From Arthrobacter sp. B1805 (GTDB lineage Bacteria; Actinomycetota; Actinomycetes; Actinomycetales; Micrococcaceae): 64,000 nucleotides of DNA. Below are positions 27,599 to 36,405 of this stretch, piece by piece (the stretch's first letter is position 1; every line of letters begins with the position of its first letter). The translations under genes were made by a program, and so were the position numbers. The stretch is taken from contig NZ_PJIQ01000012.1 of the NCBI RefSeq assembly GCF_002929745.1, forward strand, positions 48,389 through 112,388, read 5' to 3'. Under the pieces are notes generated by a model. The model did not search any database. It worked only from the letters and a program-made list of their open reading frames with translations, and was not told where the DNA came from.

Positions 27599-28069
27599 AT
27601 GCGCGTCCACCTCGCCACAGACCACGCCGGCATGGAGCTGAGCGCCCACCTGCTCTCGCATCTCACCGCAGCGGGATACGACGTCGTCGACCACGGACCG
27701 ACGTCCTACGACCCCGAGGACGACTACCCCTCGTTCTGCATCAACGCGGCGGAGGCTGTCGTGGCCGACCAGGCGCAGGGCACCGAGGCACTCGGGATCG
27801 TTCTCGGCGGCTCGGGGAACGGCGAGCAGATCGCAGCGAACAAGGTGCGTGGAGTGCGGGCAGCACTCGCCTGGAACCTGGACACCGCGCGCCTCGCGCG
27901 CCAGCACAACGACGCGAACGTGATCGCCGTCGGTGGCCGCCAGCACTCGGTCGAGGAGGCGACGGCGATCATCGAGGCCTTCCTCGCCGAACCGTTCAGC
28001 GGCGCCGAGCGACACGCGCGGAGGATCGCGCAGATCGCACTGTACGAGGAATCCGGGCGCGTTGCCTGA
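27599..28069 (+). CDS. rpiB: Ribose-5-phosphate isomerase B
   Basis: Interconverts ribose-5-phosphate and ribulose-5-phosphate. 156 aa from the ATG at 27599, with AAAGGA upstream. MRVHLATDHAGMELSAHL is the RpiB N-terminus. The ILGGSGNGEQIAANKV loop has Ser in place of the catalytic Cys found in E. coli RpiB; as far as I recall, actinobacterial enzymes use Glu instead of that Cys. RQHNDANVIAVGGR follows. Its last 8 bp overlap the next gene. Confidence 0.94.
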   Translation: MRVHLATDHAGMELSAHLLSHLTAAGYDVVDHGPTSYDPEDDYPSFCINAAEAVVADQAQGTEALGIVLGGSGNGEQIAANKVRGVRAALAWNLDTARLARQHNDANVIAVGGRQHSVEEATAIIEAFLAEPFSGAERHARRIAQIALYEESGRVA

Positions 28070-28952
28070 GGGCCATTCGGTCCACCGGCTCGCGCAGCAG
28101 TTCAGCTCGGTCTTCGTCGGTGAGCGACTCGCGGTGTCGAGTCCCCAGGGCCGTTTCTCCGCTGGTGCCGCGCAACTGGATGGCGCCACGCTGCTCAGCG
28201 CCCTGGCCCACGGGAAGCAGATGTTCCTGCGGTTCGACAACGACCGCGTGCTGCGCGTGCACCTCGGCCTCTACGGCGCGTGGAGCTTCGGCGGCGACGC
28301 GACGTTCCGCGGCGCTTCGAGCATCGGTGCTCCGCGCAGGGTGGGTGAGACGGAGCAGGCCTCCGACGAGGGCGAGCCCGGCGGGACGGCGTCGTTCAGC
28401 GGCCCGCCCGCTCCCGTCGGAGCCGTCAGGGTACGCCTTGTCTCCGCTCACGGCTGGGCCGACCTGCGCGGCCCGACCGCGTGCGAGGTCATCAGTCCGG
28501 CGGAGGAAAAGGCGGCACGGGCGAAGCTCGGCCCCGATCCGCTTCAGGCCGGGTCGGACGGGTCGGTCTTCGTCCGGAAGCTGACGTCGAGCGTGACGCC
28601 GGTCGGCATCCAGCTGATGAACCAGTCGGTCGTCGCGGGGATCGGGAACGTCTACCGCGCCGAGGTGCTCTTCCTGCAGGGCATCAATCCCTGGCGGCCC
28701 GGCCGGCAGGTCCGCGAGGACGAAGCGGCCGCCATCTGGACGGACACCGTGCGGCTGATGAGGGACGGCGTGCGCGAAGGACGCATCGTGACGACGACGG
28801 CCGAGGCGAGGAACGGACGCCCGAAGCGCTCAGCGCCGCACTACGTGTACAAGCGCACCGGAGAACCGTGTCGACGCTGTGGAACCCCGATCCTGACCGG
28901 GGAGATGGCTGCGCGCAACGTGTACTGGTGCCCTCGGTGCCAGGCGGAGTGA
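28062..28952 (+). CDS. nei: Fpg/Nei-family DNA glycosylase (endonuclease VIII type)
   Basis: Base-excision repair enzyme that removes oxidised bases and nicks at the abasic site. The TTG at 28062 is chosen because it gives M-P-E-G-H, where Pro2 is the nucleophile and Glu3 the catalytic acid. Any longer start would bury them. 296 aa. The helix-two-turn-helix region is NQSVVAGIGNVYRAEVLF, and a C-terminal zinc finger CRRCGTPI...CPRCQ closes the protein. An insertion of about 35 residues (Gly/Glu/Pro-rich) lies near residues 88-123. It overlaps rpiB by 8 bp. Confidence 0.92.
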   Translation: MPEGHSVHRLAQQFSSVFVGERLAVSSPQGRFSAGAAQLDGATLLSALAHGKQMFLRFDNDRVLRVHLGLYGAWSFGGDATFRGASSIGAPRRVGETEQASDEGEPGGTASFSGPPAPVGAVRVRLVSAHGWADLRGPTACEVISPAEEKAARAKLGPDPLQAGSDGSVFVRKLTSSVTPVGIQLMNQSVVAGIGNVYRAEVLFLQGINPWRPGRQVREDEAAAIWTDTVRLMRDGVREGRIVTTTAEARNGRPKRSAPHYVYKRTGEPCRRCGTPILTGEMAARNVYWCPRCQAE

Positions 28953-28993
28953 CGGGAGTGCGCACCACCCTTGGAGCAGGGGCTTAAAGCACA

Positions 28994-29018
28994 TCACCCG
29001 GACGGCGGGTCCGGGTGA
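28994..29018. terminator. Hairpin between nei and tRNA-Gly
   Basis: 10-bp perfect arms TCACCCGGAC / GTCCGGGTGA with a 5-nt loop, lying between the convergent nei and tRNA-Gly genes. It suits both as a terminator. Confidence 0.7.
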
Positions 29019-29039
29019 CGGTGGCCTCACGGCCGGAAG

Positions 29040-29110
29040 AGGGGATGACGGGAATCGAACCCGCGTAATCAGTTTGGAAGACTGAGGCTTTACCATTAAG
29101 CTACATCCCC
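29040..29110 (-). tRNA. tRNA-Gly (anticodon TCC)
   Basis: The 71-nt cloverleaf has acceptor GGGGATG/CATCCCC, anticodon stem TCAGT/ACTGA with loop CTTCCAA (anticodon TCC), and T-arm GCGGG-TTCGATT-CCCGT. The D-loop is short, as usual for tRNA-Gly. CCA is not encoded. Confidence 0.95.
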
Positions 29111-29223
29111 GCAGAGGGTCCTCGCGGAGCCCCTCGGAACGCATATAACTACACCACAGCTGCCACGCTATCGCCAAATGTGCGCGGCGGGCGCAAAGAT
29201 GCGTAGACTGTCACTCGCACTTA

Positions 29224-29297
<74 letters not shown>

Positions 29298-29366
29298 CTC
29301 TGTCGTGTGATGAAGAAAACGCCTCCACTGCAGAACCAATCCCCATCATTTCAGGAGTCCTACGCT

Positions 29367-30851
29367 GTGAAGAGCGCTGTTGAAACCCTTTCCCCCACCC
29401 GGGTGAAGCTGAACGTCGAGGTTCCCTTCGAGGAGCTGAAGCCCAGCATCGACGAGGCCTACAAGACCATCGCCACCCAGGTCCAGGTTCCGGGATTCCG
29501 CAAGGGCAGGGTTCCCCAGCAGCTCATCGACCAGCGTGTCGGCCGCGGCTACGTCATCGAGACAGCCATCAATGACGGCCTGAACGGCTTCTACCAGAGC
29601 GCTGTCCAGGAGACCGGAATCCGTCCCCTGAGCCGCCCCGAGGTCGAGATCACCGAGGTCCCGGATCCCGCCAAGAAGGACGGCCAGCTCACCTTCACGG
29701 TCGAGCTCGATATCCGCCCCGAGATCGAACTGCCCGACTACAAGGGCATCGAGGTCACCGTGGATCCCGTGGCCGCCTCCGACGAGGACATCGATAAGGC
29801 GATGGACGAACTCCGTGGACGCTTCGGTACCCTCACAGCGGTCGACCGCCCTTCCCAGGACGGCGACTTCCTGACCATCGACCTCACCGCGTCGGTGGCC
29901 GGTGAAGAGGTCGACTCGGCCCAGGACCTCTCCTACCAGATCGGCTCCGGAACCATGCTGGAAGGCATGGACGAGGCTGTCACGGGCCTGTCGGTCGACG
30001 AGAGCGCCATCTTCGAGACGAAGCTGGCCGGTGGCGAGCACGCCGGCGCAGATGCGCAGGTCACCGTCGTCGTCAAGGCCGTCAAGGAGCGCGAGCTTCC
30101 CCAGGTCGACGACGAATTCGCGCAGCTCGCTTCCGAGTTCGACACCGCGGAGGAACTGCGGGCCGACCTCGCCAAGCAGGCATCGGAGTCGAAGCTGATG
30201 GACCAGGGCGTCGAGGCGCGCGACAAGGTGCTGGACAAGCTCGTCGAGCTCGTCGCGGTACCGGTTCCCGACAGCGTGATCGAGGAGCAGCTCGAGCAGC
30301 ACTTCAACGGTGAGAACGCCCACAGCGCCGGTGAGGACCACGACACCGAGGAGCACCGGGCGGAGATCCGCACCAACACGGAGCGCGCCTTCCAGAACGA
30401 GGTCATCCTCGATGCCGTTGCGGAGAAGGAAGAGGTCGGCGTCAGCCAGGCCGAGCTGATCGACTACATCGTGTCCACCGCGGGCCAGTACGGCATGGAG
30501 CCCAACCAGTTCGCCCAGATGCTGGACCAGAGCGGCCAGGTCCCGATGATCGTCGGCGAGGTCCGCCGCCGGAAGGCGCTGGCCAAGGTCCTCGAATACG
30601 CAACCGTCACGGACACCAACGGTGCAGCCGTGGACCTCACCGAGTTCGTGCGGCCCGCCGGGGATGAGCCCGAGACCATCAGTGCGGACGACGTCGAGAC
30701 CGAGCAGGACGTGGCAGAGGATATCCAGGCCGGTGAGCCGGAGGCCGCCGCATCGGCCGAGTCGGCAGAGGCCGCGGATGCTCCTGCAGGGCAGGAAGTC
30801 GCTGAAGCGCCGAAGAAGAAGACGACCAAGAAGAAGGCAAGCGCCGAGTAG
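29367..30851 (+). CDS. tig: Trigger factor, ribosome-associated chaperone and prolyl isomerase
   Basis: Binds nascent chains at the ribosome exit tunnel. 494 aa from the GTG at 29367, 9 nt after AGGAG; an upstream ATG (29307) only adds residues read from the tRNA leader. The ribosome-binding tail contains the FRKGRVP signature ([14 protein letters not shown]), followed by a central FKBP-type domain (about 150-240) and a helical C-terminal domain. The last about 65 residues are a Glu/Ala then Lys-rich tail ending [13 protein letters not shown], longer than in E. coli. It leads the tig-clpP1-clpP2-clpX block, though a terminator follows it. Confidence 0.96.
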   Translation: MKSAVETLSPTRVKLNVEVPFEELKPSIDEAYKTIATQVQVPGFRKGRVPQQLIDQRVGRGYVIETAINDGLNGFYQSAVQETGIRPLSRPEVEITEVPDPAKKDGQLTFTVELDIRPEIELPDYKGIEVTVDPVAASDEDIDKAMDELRGRFGTLTAVDRPSQDGDFLTIDLTASVAGEEVDSAQDLSYQIGSGTMLEGMDEAVTGLSVDESAIFETKLAGGEHAGADAQVTVVVKAVKERELPQVDDEFAQLASEFDTAEELRADLAKQASESKLMDQGVEARDKVLDKLVELVAVPVPDSVIEEQLEQHFNGENAHSAGEDHDTEEHRAEIRTNTERAFQNEVILDAVAEKEEVGVSQAELIDYIVSTAGQYGMEPNQFAQMLDQSGQVPMIVGEVRRRKALAKVLEYATVTDTNGAAVDLTEFVRPAGDEPETISADDVETEQDVAEDIQAGEPEAAASAESAEAADAPAGQEVAEAPKKKTTKKKASAE

Positions 30852-30864
30852 TTCGCCCAGCCTC

Positions 30865-30906
30865 CACCAGCGGTGCCGCAGCCTCCGGGCAGCGGCACCG
30901 CTGGTG
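30865..30906 (+). terminator. Terminator of tig
   Basis: 15-bp arms CACCAGCGGTGCCGC / GCGGCACCGCTGGTG around a 12-nt loop, 14 nt after the tig stop. TT and AA follow but there is no long U-run. Confidence 0.8.
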
Positions 30907-30973
30907 CGTTAACGGGCCCTCTCGGCGATCGGCAGCTCGGGAAGGACGGGCGTCGGGGACCGTTCCCGCCACC

Positions 30974-30991
30974 GTGCGCCGTCAGCGAACA
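30974..30991 (-). promoter_or_regulatory. Candidate ClgR-binding box upstream of clpP1
   Basis: On the minus strand the site reads TGTTCGCTGACGGCGCAC. It fits the corynebacterial ClgR consensus as I remember it (WNNWCGCYNANRGCGWWS) at all but one position. It lies about 50 bp upstream of the likely clpP1 start site, since a TAGTGT -10 is at 31029-31034. ClgR activates clpP1P2 in Corynebacterium and Streptomyces. No clgR gene is in the window. Confidence 0.6.
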
Positions 30992-31102
30992 GTTCCGCGC
31001 GTGGGAGCAATTCGGGAGCGCAGCGGGTTAGTGTCCAAGGAGAGACAAACGGACGGGTCGGCCGGAGTGGCAGCGGCCCGCCAGAGTGAGAGGTTAACGT
31101 CG

Positions 31103-31729
31103 ATGGCAACCGAACCAAGCACCCCGAGGATGGCCGGCCCCGAAATGGGCGGCCGTGACGAGTACATCTACAACAGGCTCCTCAAGGAGCGCATCATCTG
31201 GCTCGGTTCAGAGGTCCGCGACGACAACGCGAACGTCATCTGCTCGCAGCTGCTGCTGCTCTCGGCGGAGGACCCCGAGCGGGACATCTACCTCTACATC
31301 AATTCGCCCGGCGGCTCCGTGACCGCGGGCATGGCAATCTACGACACCATGCAATTCATCCCGAACGACGTCGTGACCGTGGCGACCGGCCTCGCCGCGT
31401 CGATGGGTCAGTTCCTGCTGTCCTCCGGCACCAAGGGGAAGCGCTACGCGACTCCTCACGCCCGCATCCTGATGCACCAGCCTTCCGGCGGCATCGGCGG
31501 AACGGCGACGGACATCCGCATCCAGGCAGAGCTCATCCTGCACATGAAGCGGGTCATGGCCGAACTGACGGCGGAGCAGACGGGCCAGACCGTCGAGCAG
31601 ATCCTGAAGGACAACGACCGCGACAAGTGGTTCACGGCCCAGGAAGCGCTCGAGTACGGCTTCTTCGACCACATCTCGGCGCACTCGGGGTCCGTCTCCG
31701 GTGGCGGCGGAACCGACCAGACGCCGTAG
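31103..31729 (+). CDS. clpP1: ATP-dependent Clp protease proteolytic subunit ClpP1
   Basis: 208-aa serine protease subunit forming heptameric rings with ClpP2. The catalytic Ser100 is in GLAASMGQF and His125 in LMHQPSGG; the Asp lies in the C-terminal third near DNDRDKW. The ATG at 31103 is chosen for GAGAGGT about 10 nt upstream and for the MATEP... start. The C-terminus is a Ser/Gly-rich tail. clpP2 begins 46 nt downstream with its own AGGAG. Both are needed for the active actinobacterial mixed ClpP1P2 complex. Confidence 0.95.
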   Translation: MATEPSTPRMAGPEMGGRDEYIYNRLLKERIIWLGSEVRDDNANVICSQLLLLSAEDPERDIYLYINSPGGSVTAGMAIYDTMQFIPNDVVTVATGLAASMGQFLLSSGTKGKRYATPHARILMHQPSGGIGGTATDIRIQAELILHMKRVMAELTAEQTGQTVEQILKDNDRDKWFTAQEALEYGFFDHISAHSGSVSGGGGTDQTP

Positions 31730-31775
31730 TCCGCGCCCAGCCCCTTCCTCGATCAGTCGTCCTACAGGAGACACC

Positions 31776-32450
31776 ATGAACCACGATTTCCAGGCAGCAG
31801 CGGGATCCAAGGCGCAGAACCTCCCGACCAGCCGCTACATCCTTCCCCAGTTCGAAGAGCGCACGCCGTACGGTTTCAAGCGCCAGGACCCTTACACGAA
31901 GCTGTTCGAGGACCGCATCATCTTCCTCGGCACACAGGTCGACGACGCGTCGGCGGATGACGTCATGGCCCAGTTGCTCGTCCTCGAGTCCACGGACCCG
32001 GAGCGGGACATCACGCTGTACATCAACTCGCCCGGTGGATCCTTCACCGCCATGACGGCGATCTACGACACCATGCAGTTCATCCGTCCCGAGGTGCAGA
32101 CCGTATGCCTCGGCCAGGCGGCGAGTGCCGCCGCGGTGCTGCTCGCGGCCGGTGCCCCCGGCAAGCGCCTGGCACTTCCCAACGCGCGGGTGCTCATCCA
32201 CCAGCCCGCGCTGTCCGGCGGCCAGGGTGGCCAGGCCTCCGACCTGGAGATCCAGGCCAATGAGGTCATGCGCATGCGTACCTGGCTCGAGGACACGCTG
32301 GCCCTGCACTCGGGCCGCAGTTCCGAGCAGGTGAACATCGACATCGAGCGCGACAAGATCCTCACCGCTGCGGACGCAGTCGAGTACGGCCTGGTGGACG
32401 AGGTCCTGACGTCGCGCAAGATCACCCCGCCGAAGATCAACACCCCGTAG
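31776..32450 (+). CDS. clpP2: ATP-dependent Clp protease proteolytic subunit ClpP2
   Basis: 224 aa with catalytic Ser117 in [11 protein letters not shown] and His142 in VLIHQPA; the Asp is expected near residue 190 ([10 protein letters not shown]). A 30-residue N-terminal extension resembles the propeptide that other actinobacterial ClpP2 proteins lose on maturation. Start ATG 31776 with AGGAG 5 nt upstream. It pairs with ClpP1 to make the tetradecamer that docks ClpX or ClpC. A terminator follows before clpX, so clpX has its own promoter. Confidence 0.95.
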   Translation: MNHDFQAAAGSKAQNLPTSRYILPQFEERTPYGFKRQDPYTKLFEDRIIFLGTQVDDASADDVMAQLLVLESTDPERDITLYINSPGGSFTAMTAIYDTMQFIRPEVQTVCLGQAASAAAVLLAAGAPGKRLALPNARVLIHQPALSGGQGGQASDLEIQANEVMRMRTWLEDTLALHSGRSSEQVNIDIERDKILTAADAVEYGLVDEVLTSRKITPPKINTP

Positions 32451-32508
32451 ACGTGACGGCGGGTCCGGGGCCCAGACGGTCCCGGACCCGCAGCACAGCA
32501 GGGTCATC

Positions 32509-32540
32509 GCCCGTGGCGCCGCAAGGCACCACGGGCATTT
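32509..32540 (+). terminator. Intrinsic terminator between clpP2 and clpX
   Basis: Arms GCCCGTGGCGCC and GGCACCACGGGC (one mismatch) with a GCAA loop, followed by ATTTTG. A second, weaker hairpin (32460-32490, 10-bp arms) precedes it. A TAGAGT hexamer at 32569-32574 is the likely clpX -10. Confidence 0.8.
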
Positions 32541-32612
32541 TGATACCGGCTCCGAGGTCCTCGTGGCCTAGAGTGGACATAGCAATCGCGAAATACCTAA
32601 GGGGATTGAACC

Positions 32613-33905
32613 ATGGCTCGCATTGGTGAGAGCACGGATCTACTCAAGTGCTCTTTCTGTGGGAAAAGCCAGAAGCAGGTCCGGAAGCTGATTGCAGGCC
32701 CCGGCGTGTACATCTGCGACGAGTGCATCGACCTGTGCAACGAGATCATCGAGGAAGAGCTCTCCGAGGTGGCTGATCTCGGAACCTTCGAGCTGCCCAA
32801 GCCCCGCGAGATCTTCGACTTCCTGCAGGAATACGTCGTGGGCCAGGAGCCTGCCAAGCGGTCCCTCGCGGTCGCCGTGTACAACCACTACAAGCGCATC
32901 CAGTCGGGCAACGGCCCGCGTGCCGCCGGTACCCTCGCCGATGCCGCCGAGACCGAAGACGTCGAGATCGCCAAGTCGAACATCCTGCTCATCGGCCCCA
33001 CCGGTTGCGGCAAGACCTACCTCGCGCAGACCCTGGCCCGTCGGCTGAACGTCCCGTTCGCCGTCGCGGACGCCACTGCGCTGACGGAAGCCGGGTACGT
33101 CGGCGAGGACGTCGAGAACATCCTGCTCAAACTGATCCAGGCCGCGGACTACGACGTCAAGAAGGCCGAGCAGGGAATCATCTACATCGACGAGATCGAC
33201 AAGATCTCGCGCAAGAGCGAGAACCCCTCGATCACGCGTGACGTCTCGGGTGAGGGCGTCCAGCAGGCACTCCTGAAGATCCTCGAGGGAACAGTGGCCT
33301 CCGTGCCGCCGCAGGGCGGGCGCAAGCACCCCCACCAGGAATTCATCCAGATCGACACCACGAACGTCCTCTTCATCGTCGCCGGAGCCTTCGCCGGACT
33401 CGAGGAGATCATCGGATCACGCGCCGGACGCAAGGGCATCGGTTTCGGTGCGCCGCTCAGCTCCCTCAAGAACGAGGAGGCGAGCTACGGCGACGTCATG
33501 CCCGAGGATCTGCTGAAGTTCGGTTTGATTCCCGAGTTCATCGGACGACTTCCAGTCATCACCACCGTCACGCACCTGGACCGTCCTGCTCTCATGCAGA
33601 TCCTGACGGAGCCGAAGAACGCCCTGATGAAGCAGTACCAGAAGATGTTCCTGCTCGACGGCGTCGAACTCGTCTTCGAGCCCAAAGCGCTCGAAGCGAT
33701 CGCGGATCTCGCCCTCGATCGCGGGACCGGTGCACGAGGCCTGCGGGCGATCATGGAGGAGGTACTCCTGCCGGTGATGTTCGATCTTCCCAGCCGGGAG
33801 GACATCGCCACGGTCGTCATCACGGACGATGTCGTCGCCAAGCGCGCCGAGCCAACGCTCATCTCGCATGAGGTGGTTGCAAAGCGTCGCAACAAGTCCG
33901 CCTGA
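32613..33905 (+). CDS. clpX: ATP-dependent Clp protease ATP-binding subunit ClpX
   Basis: AAA+ unfoldase that feeds tagged substrates to ClpP. 430 aa. The N-terminal zinc-binding domain has four cysteines in CSFCGKSQ and ICDECIDLC. Walker A is [13 protein letters not shown], Walker [11 protein letters not shown], and the pore loop GYVG (AGYVGED) is intact. Sensor-2 RGTGARGLR is near the C-terminus. The ATG follows AAGGGG. It is transcribed separately from clpP1P2, with a terminator upstream and one just after the stop. Confidence 0.97.
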   Translation: MARIGESTDLLKCSFCGKSQKQVRKLIAGPGVYICDECIDLCNEIIEEELSEVADLGTFELPKPREIFDFLQEYVVGQEPAKRSLAVAVYNHYKRIQSGNGPRAAGTLADAAETEDVEIAKSNILLIGPTGCGKTYLAQTLARRLNVPFAVADATALTEAGYVGEDVENILLKLIQAADYDVKKAEQGIIYIDEIDKISRKSENPSITRDVSGEGVQQALLKILEGTVASVPPQGGRKHPHQEFIQIDTTNVLFIVAGAFAGLEEIIGSRAGRKGIGFGAPLSSLKNEEASYGDVMPEDLLKFGLIPEFIGRLPVITTVTHLDRPALMQILTEPKNALMKQYQKMFLLDGVELVFEPKALEAIADLALDRGTGARGLRAIMEEVLLPVMFDLPSREDIATVVITDDVVAKRAEPTLISHEVVAKRRNKSA

Positions 33906-33915
33906 CGCGCGGATG

Positions 33916-33949
33916 AGGAGGGGCCCGGCCGTCTGGCCGGGCCCCTCCT
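33916..33949. terminator. Terminator between clpX and gapB
   Basis: 15-bp perfect arms with a GTCT loop, centred between convergent clpX and gapB (11 nt after the clpX stop). Confidence 0.88.
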
Positions 33950-33964
33950 GCGTCGGCGGCAGTG

Positions 33965-35458
33965 TCAGACGCTCGCTGCCACCGGCGCGCTGGTATCGGC
34001 CGCAGGGTAGGACGGCGGGTGGACGGCGGCCATTTCCTCCATGACGCGCACGACCTGGCAGCTGTAGCCGAATTCGTTGTCGTACCAGACGTACAGCACG
34101 AGGTGGACGCCGTCGGCGATGGTCGCGAGTCCGTCGACGATGCCCGCACGGCGTGAGCCGACGAAGTCGGTGGAGACGACCTCGGGGCTGTCGATGTAGT
34201 CGACCTGCTTGCGCATGCCGGAGTGCAGGGACATCTCGCGGAGGTACTCGTTGACCTCCTCCTTCGTGGTCGCTTCCTTGAGGGTGAGGTTGAGGATGGC
34301 GATGGAGACGTCGGGCGTCGGGACGCGGATGGAGCTCCCGGTGAGCTTGCCGGCCAGTTCGGGCAGGGCCTTGGCCACGGCTGTGGCTGCTCCCGTCTCC
34401 GTGAGCACCATGTTCAGGGCGGCGGAGCGGCCGCGGCGGTCACCCTTGTGGAAGTTGTCGATGAGGTTCTGGTCGTTCGTGAAGGAATGCACGGTCTCGA
34501 CGTGGCCGTGGACGACTCCGTAGCGGTCGTTGATCGCTTTCAGGACAGGGGTGATGGCATTGGTGGTGCAGGAGGCAGCGGTGATGATCCTGTCGCTGTC
34601 CTCGATGGTGGCGTGGTTGATCCCGTGGACGATGTTCTTCAGGGCTCCCTTGCCGGGTGCCGTGAGGAGGACCTTGGCGACCCCGGTGCTCCTGAGGTGC
34701 TGGGAGAGGCCCTCCTCGTCGCGCCAGCGGCCGGTGTTGTCGACGACGAGGGCGTCGGTGATGCCGTAGGCGGTGTAGTCGATGGTGGCGGGGTCGTCGG
34801 AGTAGATGACCTGGATGCGGGTGCCGTTGGCGGTGATCGTGTTCGTGGCTTCGTCGACCTGGATGGTGCCCTCGAAGGATCCGTGGACGGAGTCCCGGCG
34901 GAGCAGGCTGGCGCGTTTGCTGAGGTCGTTGGCCGATCCGCGGCGGACGACGACCGCGCGCAGGCGGAGCCCGTGCCCGCCGCCGGCCTTCTCGATGAGC
35001 AGCCGGGCGACGAGGCGACCGATGCGGCCGAAGCCGTAGAGGACGACGTCGGTGCTGGTCCGCTCGTCACGACCGCCCTGCCCGACGATGCCGGCCAGCT
35101 CTGCCCGGAGGAATTCCTCCAGGGTCCTTTCGTCACCGGCGGCGAATGCCTGGTCGTAGGCGAGACGGAGGCGCCCGATGTCGATGGCGGCGGCTCCGAG
35201 GTCGAGATCGGCCAGGACCCGAAGCAGGGGAGCTGTGTCCTCGAGGCGGAGTTCCTCAGTGGTGATGCGGCGGGCGAAGCGGTGCGCCTTGAGGATGTTC
35301 ATCGTGGACTTGTTGATGAGGCTGCGTCCATGGATGCTCGTCACCACGTTGTTGGTGCGGTACAGGTGCCCGATGAGCGGGATCATGGCCTCCGCGAGTG
35401 CCTCGCGTTCGAGCCAGGTGTCGTGGGTGTGGGCGTTCTCCGTCCGGTGGTGCTGCAA
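33965..35458 (-). CDS. gapB: Glyceraldehyde-3-phosphate dehydrogenase, long GapB-like form
   Basis: 497 aa from a TTG (35456-35458) with GAAGGGA upstream. A 130-residue N-terminal helical extension precedes the GAPDH core. [14 protein letters not shown] is the NAD(P)-binding motif and [15 protein letters not shown] the active-site Cys region. This is the layout of Corynebacterium glutamicum GapB, which works in gluconeogenesis and prefers NADP; the same role is inferred here. It is probably not the glycolytic GapA, which would be about 335 aa. It is divergent from the nitroreductase gene across 209 bp. Confidence 0.88.
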   Translation of the reverse strand: MQHHRTENAHTHDTWLEREALAEAMIPLIGHLYRTNNVVTSIHGRSLINKSTMNILKAHRFARRITTEELRLEDTAPLLRVLADLDLGAAAIDIGRLRLAYDQAFAAGDERTLEEFLRAELAGIVGQGGRDERTSTDVVLYGFGRIGRLVARLLIEKAGGGHGLRLRAVVVRRGSANDLSKRASLLRRDSVHGSFEGTIQVDEATNTITANGTRIQVIYSDDPATIDYTAYGITDALVVDNTGRWRDEEGLSQHLRSTGVAKVLLTAPGKGALKNIVHGINHATIEDSDRIITAASCTTNAITPVLKAINDRYGVVHGHVETVHSFTNDQNLIDNFHKGDRRGRSAALNMVLTETGAATAVAKALPELAGKLTGSSIRVPTPDVSIAILNLTLKEATTKEEVNEYLREMSLHSGMRKQVDYIDSPEVVSTDFVGSRRAGIVDGLATIADGVHLVLYVWYDNEFGYSCQVVRVMEEMAAVHPPSYPAADTSAPVAASV

Positions 35459-35596
35459 GACTGCGTCCCTTCGAGCACCGGGAGCGCCGGTGCGAACTCA
35501 TCCAGCCCGATGCCGACGCAGGGATAGCGCCAGGCATCGTCGACTGGTCGTGTTCCTCCATTACACCGTCTCGGTGCGCACGGCACCAATCCAATC

Positions 35597-35622
35597 GGAA
35601 TAGCCCGGTGACGGGCACGGTT
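35597..35622 (+). promoter_or_regulatory. SigH/SigR-type (thiol-stress) promoter
   Basis: GGAAT (35597-35601), then 18 nt, then GTT (35620-35622). This matches the SigH/SigR consensus GGAAT-N18/19-GTT. The transcription start would be about 35630, 38 nt before the ATG of the nitroreductase gene. In M. tuberculosis the homologous Rv2466c is a SigH-regulated gene. Confidence 0.7.
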
Positions 35623-35667
35623 GCACCGGAAAAGGCCTCGGCCTCCCAACGTCGCAAGGAGTACCGC

Positions 35668-36285
35668 ATGAGCGAGTCCACTACAGTCAAGAAAGCTGAT
35701 TTCTGGTTCGATCCCCTGTGCCCCTTCGCATGGATCACCTCACGCTGGATCGGGGAGGTGGAGCAGGTCCGCGACATCTCCGTGGACTGGCATGTGATGA
35801 GCCTCTCCGTCCTCAACGAGGGACGGGACCTGCCGGAGGAGTACCAGGCCATGATGCTGCAGGGCTGGGGACCCGTTCGCGTCATCATCGCCGCCCGGGA
35901 GCTCCACGGCGAGGAGTACATCAAGAAGCTGTACGACGCTATGGGTACCCGCATCCACATCGGCCAGGACAAGGACTTCGACGCCGTCATCCGTGAATCG
36001 CTCGAGGAAGTGGGTCTGCCCTCGGACCTCGCGCGATACGCCCATTCCGACGACTACGACGAGCAGCTCCGTGCCTCCCACAAGGACGGCATTGACCGCG
36101 TCGGCGACGAGGTGGGAACGCCCGTCGTAGCCTTCAACGGCACGGCATTCTTCGGACCGGTCCTGACGAGGATCCCCCGCGGCGAGGAGGCCGGCCGCAT
36201 CTTCGACGGCGCCGTGCTGTTGGCGGAGTTCCCGGAGTTCTTCGAGCTGAAGCGCTCCCGGACAGAACGACCGACGTTCGACTAG
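35668..36285 (+). CDS. Mycothiol-dependent nitroreductase homologue (Rv2466c family, DsbA-like)
   Basis: 205-aa thioredoxin-fold protein with a DsbA-type helical insert. [16 protein letters not shown] aligns with the Rv2466c active site, but the CPWC of the Mtb enzyme reads CPFA here, leaving only Cys18 and no resolving Cys at 21. [18 protein letters not shown] carries the cis-Pro. The C-terminus [15 protein letters not shown] matches the family. Rv2466c uses mycothiol as reductant; a monothiol mechanism would suit that. Start ATG 35668 with AAGGAG 6 nt upstream. Confidence 0.85.
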   Translation: MSESTTVKKADFWFDPLCPFAWITSRWIGEVEQVRDISVDWHVMSLSVLNEGRDLPEEYQAMMLQGWGPVRVIIAARELHGEEYIKKLYDAMGTRIHIGQDKDFDAVIRESLEEVGLPSDLARYAHSDDYDEQLRASHKDGIDRVGDEVGTPVVAFNGTAFFGPVLTRIPRGEEAGRIFDGAVLLAEFPEFFELKRSRTERPTFD

Positions 36286-36337
36286 GACCCCGCTCTGGAC
36301 TGCGGATCCCACCGTAGCCCGCCGTAGCCCGCACAGG

Positions 36338-36377
36338 ACACGGAAGGGACCCACCGACCGGTGGGTCCCTTCCGTGT
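36338..36377. terminator. Bidirectional terminator before valS 3' end
   Basis: 18-bp perfect arms with a GACC loop, between the nitroreductase gene and convergent valS. Confidence 0.88.
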
Positions 36378-36405
36378 GCGGGGCACTACTCGACTGCGCG
36401 GGGAA

